From NCBI GenBank assembly GCA_040512755.1, contig JBEVEP010000301.1:1-9034 (forward strand): a stretch of DNA of 9,034 nt, given 5' to 3'. This DNA comes from JBEVEP01 sp040512755. Its GTDB lineage: Bacteria > Pseudomonadota > Alphaproteobacteria > Rhizobiales > Rhizobiaceae. The translations under genes and the position numbers were made by a program. This document shows positions 5,083 through 9,034 of the stretch, piece by piece (positions within the stretch are counted from its first letter, which is position 1; every line of letters begins with the position of its first letter). The notes beneath the pieces are model-generated. The model was not told the DNA's origin, did not search any database, and saw only the letters and a list, made by a program, of their open reading frames with translations.

Positions 5083-5973
5083 ATGGGTCGCGCGACACTG
5101 ATTGGATTTTCCGCCGTTGCGATGTGGTCGTTGCTGGCGCTTCTGACCGACGCTTCAGGCGACGTTCCGCCGTTCCTGCTGTCGGCGATCTGCTTTGCGA
5201 TCGGCACGGGCGTCGGGCTCGCCGCCCGGCTCCTGTCTCCACCGCCCCCGACCGCGAAGATCCCGGCCCAGATCTGGCTGATCGGCATCGTTGGGCTGTT
5301 CGGCTATCATTTCTTCTACTTCACCGCTCTGCGCAATGCGCCGGCGGTTGAAGCCAGCCTGATCGCCTATCTCTGGCCGCTCCTCATCGTATTTGGATCG
5401 GCCCTGATGCCGGGAGCGCGGCTGCGCTGGTTCCATGTGGCCGGTGCTTTGTTCGGGTTGGCCGGCACGGTCCTGATCATCACCAATGGCGGCCGTCTCA
5501 CCTTCGAGAGCCGCTATGCGTTCGGCTATGCCATGGCGGCGGTCTGCGCGTTCCTGTGGTCTGGTTATTCGCTGCTGTCGCGCCGGTTTCCCGCGGTGCC
5601 GACAAGCGTTGTCACTTGGTTCTGCGCGGCCACCGCCGCGCTTTCCCTTCTGTGCCACCTGGCGCTTGAAGAGACGGTCTTGCCGTCGACACAAGGCCAA
5701 TGGCTTGCGGTCGCTGGTCTTGGCCTGATGCCGGTTGGCGCCGCCTTCTACGCCTGGGATCATGGCGTGAAGCGCGGCAATATCCAGGTGCTGGGGGCGG
5801 CGAGCTATGCCGCTCCGCTGCTTTCCACGCTGATCCTCATCGCAACCGGAGCCACGGAGCCGTCGCCGCATATCCTGCTCGCCTGTCTGCTCATCACGGC
5901 AGGAGCGGTGTTGGCGGCGAAGTCGCTGCTGTTCGGAGATAGAACCGCAGGGCGACGCGAGGTCAGAGCGTGA
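5083..5973 (+). CDS. EamA/DMT-family exporter, YddG-like (aromatic amino acid efflux)
   Basis: A 296-residue inner-membrane protein with about ten transmembrane helices in two EamA halves (about 4-137 and 146-284). The start RATLIGFSAVAMWS and the segments HFFYFTALRNAPAVEASLIAYLWPL-type (from 76) and YAWDHGVKRGN (223-233) with SYAAPLLSTL (241-250) resemble YddG, the aromatic amino acid exporter of enterobacteria. The substrate here is an inference, as DMT proteins vary widely. Start choice: GTG at 5071 is also open, but ATG at 5083 puts the first helix where YddG relatives begin and has GGTGGGA shortly upstream. Its TGA overlaps the ATG of the next gene by one base (TGATG), indicating translational coupling. 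Confidence 0.85.
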   Translation: MGRATLIGFSAVAMWSLLALLTDASGDVPPFLLSAICFAIGTGVGLAARLLSPPPPTAKIPAQIWLIGIVGLFGYHFFYFTALRNAPAVEASLIAYLWPLLIVFGSALMPGARLRWFHVAGALFGLAGTVLIITNGGRLTFESRYAFGYAMAAVCAFLWSGYSLLSRRFPAVPTSVVTWFCAATAALSLLCHLALEETVLPSTQGQWLAVAGLGLMPVGAAFYAWDHGVKRGNIQVLGAASYAAPLLSTLILIATGATEPSPHILLACLLITAGAVLAAKSLLFGDRTAGRREVRA

Positions 5974-6644
5974 TGCCGTTTCCGGGCGCCGTCACCGACA
6001 CGGCGAATGCGACGCTGCTCCTGTCGATTGCCGCGGCCCTGCTCTACGCATTTGCGCTGGAGACGCCGCCGAGCCCTCGCCGCACGGCGATAAAGACGCT
6101 CGCGGTTGCGCTTCTGGCGGTCCTTGTCTTTATCCGCAGTGGCCCGCCACTCCTCATCGCCGCCTTGGGACTGAGTGCCGCCGGAGATGCGTTCCTGTCA
6201 CGCGATGGGGATGAGAGGGCCTTCCTTGCCGGTCTCGCCAGTTTCCTTGCCGCGCATCTTGCTTATGTGGCGCTGTTCTTCCTCACTGGCGGTTCGTTCG
6301 GCCTGATGATAGCCGAACCCTGGCGAGCCGTCGTGGCGCTAGCGGTGGCGCTCTTCGTTGTCCTCATGCTGGCCAGGCTCTGGCGCGCCGTGACACCGGA
6401 CCTGCGCGTCCCGATCGCGATCTATATCGTGGCGATCCTCGCCATGGCGGTCACGGCGCTGACAGTCGAGAGTCCGGCGGTGATCATCGGCGCTCTGCTG
6501 TTCATGGCGTCCGACGCTATCCTCGCCGCGGAGAAATTTCTGATGGCGTCCTCGTCGCCGCTCCGCCGCCCGGCTCGATTTGCCGTCTGGGCGCTCTACT
6601 ACGCAGCGCAGCTTTCTATCACCGCTGGCTTTCTGCTGACGTAG
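5973..6644 (+). CDS. YhhN/TMEM86 family membrane protein (lysoplasmalogenase-like)
   Basis: A 223-residue polytopic membrane protein with about seven or eight helices. The YhhN family includes vertebrate lysoplasmalogenase TMEM86B, which cleaves the vinyl ether bond of lysoplasmalogens. Conserved polar residues of the family are present: GLSAAGDAFL (66-75, Asp72), the helix with AAHLAYVALF (His95), and FMASDAILAAEKF (177-189, Asp181, Glu187). Since most alphaproteobacteria are not known to make plasmalogens, the real bacterial substrate is open. The start is ATG at 5973 in the TGATG junction with the exporter gene; a GTG at 5970 is equally open and would add one residue. The 3' end overlaps the convergent cupin gene by 26 bases. 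Confidence 0.85.
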   Translation: MPFPGAVTDTANATLLLSIAAALLYAFALETPPSPRRTAIKTLAVALLAVLVFIRSGPPLLIAALGLSAAGDAFLSRDGDERAFLAGLASFLAAHLAYVALFFLTGGSFGLMIAEPWRAVVALAVALFVVLMLARLWRAVTPDLRVPIAIYIVAILAMAVTALTVESPAVIIGALLFMASDAILAAEKFLMASSSPLRRPARFAVWALYYAAQLSITAGFLLT

Positions 6645-7056
6645 GCTCCCAGCCAGGCTCCGCCAGTTCGAACGACTTGAAATCGAAGCCGGGCGCGACC
6701 GTGCAGCCGACGAGAGTCCAGTCGCCCAGGCTTTGCGCGGTCTGCCACCAATTGGCGGGCACGACGCCCTGCGGCCGCTCGCCCGCCGCGAGATCCGAGC
6801 CGAGCCGCATGGTGGAGACCGGCCCGGCTTCCTTGTGGATCGTCAGCGCCAGTGGCGCGCCGGCATGAAAGTGCCAGACCTCCGATGCATCCCGGAGCCG
6901 ATGCCATGCCGAGATTTCGCCTGCCTTCAGCAGGAAATAGATCGCGGTGGAATAGCCGCGTCCGCCTTCCGGATTGTCGCGGAAGGTCTCGACATACCAG
7001 CCGCCTTCCGGGTGCTGCTTCATGCCGAGTGCTGCGATGATCTCGTCAGCGGTCAT
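6619..7056 (-). CDS. DUF985 (cupin_5) family protein
   Basis: A 145-residue single-domain cupin. The family hallmarks are HPEGGWYVETFR (15-26), the central ISAWHRLRDASEVWHFHAG (48-66) with His52, His62 and His64 as likely metal or sugar-phosphate contacts, and VPANWWQTA (99-107) followed by GCTVAPGFDF (117-126). No specific reaction is established for the family. The ATG at 7056 overlaps the gloB TGA by one base (TGATG) and is preceded by AAGGA at about 9 bases; an in-frame TTG just upstream is less likely. It is co-transcribed with gloB. Its last 26 bases lie over the end of the convergent YhhN-family gene. Confidence 0.9.
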   Translation of the reverse strand: MTADEIIAALGMKQHPEGGWYVETFRDNPEGGRGYSTAIYFLLKAGEISAWHRLRDASEVWHFHAGAPLALTIHKEAGPVSTMRLGSDLAAGERPQGVVPANWWQTAQSLGDWTLVGCTVAPGFDFKSFELAEPGWEPTSAESQR

Positions 7057-7823
7057 CAAAAGGCGTCCTTGCGCTTGCGGACTTCGGCAAAGACGGCTTC
7101 GTCGGCTTCGTTTTCCATGCCGAGCGTCCTGCGGATTGCCGGGTCATGCGCACGCAGGAACGGGTTTGTTGCGAGCTCCAGGCCTATTGTCGTCGGCAGC
7201 GTCGGTTTCCCGTCTGCGCGCAGCCTGTCAACCTCCGCCGCGCGCTCCTTCAGGGCCGAATTGGTCGGATCGACGCTGAGCGCAAAGCGCGCGTTTGACT
7301 GGGTATATTCATGGCCGCAATAGACTCTCGTCTGCGGCGGAAGGGCAGCGAGCTTCTGCAGCGAGCGGTGCATGACCTCCGCCTTGCATTCGAAGAGCCG
7401 GCCGCAGCCCAGCGCGAACAACGTATCGCCGGTGAAAGCGACATCGCTGTCTTCGAAGTGGTACGAGACGTGGCCCGCCGTATGCCCCGGCGTCTCGATC
7501 ACTGCGATCCTGTCGCGGCCGAGCGTCAGGCTCTGGCCTTCCTCGACCCGCTCGTCGATGCCTGGGATCCTGGCGGCTTCCGCCTTCGGTCCGACGATCC
7601 TCAGGCCGAAGCGCTGCTTCAGCGCCAGGTTCCCTTCAACATGGTCACCATGATGATGGGTGACCAGAAGCACGGTGGGACGCCAGCCAGTACGCTCGAT
7701 AGCGGCGAGGATCGCTCGTTCCTCGGGAGCATCGATGACGGCCGTCTCACCGCTTTCCGTCTCGTGGACCAGAACGCCGAAATTGTCGCTCCGGCAGATG
7801 AACTGTTCGATTTCCAACGCCAT
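7056..7823 (-). CDS. gloB: Hydroxyacylglutathione hydrolase (glyoxalase II)
   Basis: A 255-residue cytoplasmic metallo-beta-lactamase-fold enzyme that hydrolyses S-lactoylglutathione to D-lactate and glutathione, the second step of methylglyoxal detoxification. All binuclear metal ligands are visible: THHHGDH at 55-61 (His56, His58, Asp60, His61), His114 in TPGHTAGH, Asp133 in FTGDTLF, and His171 in CGHEYT. The glyoxalase II C-terminal part is present, with the NPFLR motif at 220-224. Length equals the family norm. AAGGAG lies 7 bases before the ATG, a strong ribosome site. A promoter candidate is at 7844-7872. It is divergent from the methyltransferase gene and coupled to the cupin gene. Confidence 0.97.
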   Translation of the reverse strand: MALEIEQFICRSDNFGVLVHETESGETAVIDAPEERAILAAIERTGWRPTVLLVTHHHGDHVEGNLALKQRFGLRIVGPKAEAARIPGIDERVEEGQSLTLGRDRIAVIETPGHTAGHVSYHFEDSDVAFTGDTLFALGCGRLFECKAEVMHRSLQKLAALPPQTRVYCGHEYTQSNARFALSVDPTNSALKERAAEVDRLRADGKPTLPTTIGLELATNPFLRAHDPAIRRTLGMENEADEAVFAEVRKRKDAF

Positions 7824-7843
7824 GACCGGTCTCCTTTCCCCGG

Positions 7844-7872
7844 AAAATAGGTCCCTGCCAAGGCTGTGTCAT
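7844..7872 (-). promoter_or_regulatory. Predicted promoter of the gloB-cupin operon
   Basis: On the minus strand ATGACA (7867-7872) and TATTTT (7844-7849) are 17 bases apart, matching sigma-70 consensus at 5 and 4 positions. Transcription would start near 7837, leaving a very short leader that still contains the AAGGAG ribosome site. Confidence 0.5.
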
Positions 7873-7890
7873 CCGCTCCGAGGCTGTTTC

Positions 7891-7919
7891 TTGAAAGCTT
7901 GAAGCGGGGCCGTTACGGT
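7891..7919 (+). promoter_or_regulatory. Weak candidate promoter of the methyltransferase gene
   Basis: TTGAAA (7891-7896) and TACGGT (7914-7919) are 17 bases apart. The -10 is poor (3 of 6). If used, transcription would start at or next to the ATG at 7926, which lacks a Shine-Dalgarno sequence, suggesting a leaderless mRNA. Confidence 0.3.
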
Positions 7920-7925
7920 CCGGCC

Positions 7926-8675
7926 ATGAATTCGGATATTGTCGATCTGCGCTCCTTCTACGCCACGACGCTGGGGCGGCTTGCGGAGCGTTCGATCGCG
8001 ATGGCGCTCTCCGCTGTGTGGGCAAACCTTCCCAACGAGCGGCTGGTCGGCCTTGGCTATGCGCTGCCCTGGCTCGACCGGTTCGGCGCCGACGCGGAGC
8101 GCGTCTTTGCCTTCATGCCTGCGACGCAGGGCGCGGTGAACTGGCCGCTGCAGGGACCTTCGGCGACCGTGCTGGTTTTCGATGAGGAACTGCCCCTGGT
8201 CGATTCGTCGATCGATCGCATGCTTCTCGTTCATTCACTGGAACACGCAGAAAATCCGCGCGAGACATTGAAGGAGATCTGGCGCGTGCTTGCACCCGGC
8301 GGCAGGCTGGTGATCGTGGTGCCCAACCGGCGCGGCGTCTGGGCGCGGTTCGAGCATACGCCGTTCGGCACAGGCCGGCCCTTCTCGCGCGGTCAGCTCA
8401 CTGCGCTGCTGCGCGAAGCCAACTTCACACCGGGACCCTGGGCGGATGCGCTTTTCTTCCCGCCGTCACGACGGCGCTGGGTGCTCCGGTTCCATCAGCT
8501 CATGGAAAATACCGGGCGCCGGTTCTGGCCGATGTTTTCCGGCGTCATTGTCGTCGAAGCCCAGAAGCGCCTCTATCAGGGCGTCCCGGTGACGCAGCGC
8601 GCCTCACGGCGCGTCTTTGTTCCCGTCCTTTCTCCCCAGGGCGCGACCGGCGCGGCGCGCCAAACCTTGCCATGA
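7926..8675 (+). CDS. SAM-dependent methyltransferase (Methyltransf_11-like)
   Basis: A 249-residue protein with a class I methyltransferase layout. The region around 39-50 (RLVGLGYALPWL) stands where motif I lies but lacks the usual DxGxGxG glycine set. The later motifs are better kept: LPLVDSSIDRMLLVHSLEH (89-107, post-II/motif IV-like), then LKEIWRVLAPGGRLVIVVPN (115-134, motif VI-like). The C-terminus is basic and low in recognisable motifs. Substrate is unknown. The start is placed at ATG 7926 (MNSDIVDLRSFY) because upstream in-frame sequence back to a GTG at 7866 overlaps the gloB promoter and looks non-protein-like. It is divergent from gloB, a pairing I recall in rhizobial genomes. Its TGA overlaps the ATG of the DUF1194 gene by 4 bases (ATGA). 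Confidence 0.85.
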   Translation: MNSDIVDLRSFYATTLGRLAERSIAMALSAVWANLPNERLVGLGYALPWLDRFGADAERVFAFMPATQGAVNWPLQGPSATVLVFDEELPLVDSSIDRMLLVHSLEHAENPRETLKEIWRVLAPGGRLVIVVPNRRGVWARFEHTPFGTGRPFSRGQLTALLREANFTPGPWADALFFPPSRRRWVLRFHQLMENTGRRFWPMFSGVIVVEAQKRLYQGVPVTQRASRRVFVPVLSPQGATGAARQTLP

Positions 8676-9034
8676 CCCGCATATCGGCTGTTGTCGCAAG
8701 CGGGTTGCTGGCTCTGGCGCCCGCGCAGACGCAGGCCACGCCGGTCGACGTCGAACTTGTCCTTGCCGTCGACGTCTCCGAATCCATGGACGGCCAAGAG
8801 TTTGCGATCCAGCGCGCGGGGTATGTCGAGGCGCTCCGCGATCCGGCTTTCGTCAGGGCTGCGCGGTCGGGACCGAACGGGCGTGTGGCAGTGACCTAGT
8901 TCGAATGGGCAGGCACCGTGCGCACCGCGTCGTCGGTACCCTGGCAAGTGATCGACAGCGCCGAAAGCGCATACGCATTCGCAGCAAGGCTAGAAAGCCG
9001 GCCGTTCAGCGCCTTCCGCGGCACTTCGATTTCC
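8672..9034 (+). pseudogene. DUF1194 exported von Willebrand A-like protein, interrupted by an amber stop; 3' end beyond the window
   Basis: The gene begins at ATG 8672 with a signal peptide (MTRISAVVASGLLALAPAQTQA, cleavage near 22), then VDVELVLAVDVSESMD with the MIDAS motif D34-x-S36-x-S38 typical of vWA domains that bind Mg2+. After VAVT (codon 75) comes TAG at 8897-8899. Beyond it the same frame continues without further stops for 45 codons to the window end, reading FEWAGTV, VPWQVIDSAESAYAFAARLE and FRGTSIS, which are DUF1194 family sequence. Intact relatives carry an aromatic residue (Tyr/Trp) before FEWAG, so one base change (TAC, TAT or TGG to TAG) explains the break. It could be a young pseudogene, a sequencing error, or read-through by a suppressor. 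It overlaps the methyltransferase gene by 4 bases. Confidence 0.8.

Noticed and set aside
5155..5871. Long minus-strand open frame (238 codons) opposite the EamA gene
   Set aside because: Composition dominated by Arg, Gly and Gln as expected for an antisense frame of a membrane protein; no family resemblance.
7866..7925. GTG start of the methyltransferase at 7866
   Set aside because: The extra 20 residues overlap the gloB promoter and do not look like family sequence, whereas ATG 7926 opens with a plausible conserved N-terminus.
1..9034. A novel defence, CRISPR, toxin-antitoxin or mobile system
   Set aside because: All well-supported genes belong to recognised housekeeping, transport, stress or uncharacterised conserved families. 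No repeat array, recombinase, nuclease or toxin-antitoxin pair was seen on either strand.

Overview
The window looks like chromosomal DNA of an alphaproteobacterium, most likely in the order Hyphomicrobiales (a Mesorhizobium/Aminobacter/Phyllobacterium-type genome). This is an inference from the high GC, the neighbourhood rpmB (bL28) / DUF3108 / queuosine-precursor transporter, a divergent gloB / methyltransferase pair, and a rhizobial-type intergenic palindrome at 5008-5052. No mobile element, integrase, CRISPR array, tRNA or rRNA gene was seen.

Layout. 24-1073: an organic-hydroperoxide defence module, with ohr (minus) and its MarR-type regulator ohrR (plus) transcribed divergently from a control region with AATCG/CGATT operator half-sites. 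1262-2851: a two-domain protein, an N-terminal CelD/BcsL-like GNAT acyltransferase joined to C-terminal TPR repeats. 2848-3922 (minus): rpmB, its intrinsic terminator, then a COG1738 (YhhQ/VUT) queuosine-precursor transporter. The short leader of the transporter matches a class I preQ1 riboswitch whose pseudoknot would include the start codon. 4221-4994: an exported DUF3108 protein, followed by a palindromic repeat. 5083-6644: a translationally coupled pair of membrane proteins (YddG-like EamA exporter, YhhN/lysoplasmalogenase family). 6619-7823 (minus): gloB (glyoxalase II) coupled to a DUF985 cupin. 7926-9034: a SAM-dependent methyltransferase overlapping a DUF1194 (von Willebrand A-like) exported protein that carries an in-frame amber stop after codon 75 and runs off the window.

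How the parts work together. The ohr/ohrR unit is a self-contained peroxide sensor and detoxifier. rpmB and the transporter share a strand but are separated by a strong terminator, so the transporter is probably controlled on its own, plausibly by preQ1. The remaining genes are conserved housekeeping or membrane functions in compact, often overlapping arrangements (two TGATG junctions, one ATGA junction, two convergent 3' overlaps).

The best leads are the putative preQ1-I riboswitch with a start codon inside its pseudoknot, the amber-interrupted DUF1194 gene, the GNAT-TPR fusion, and the unusual three-half-site OhrR operator.
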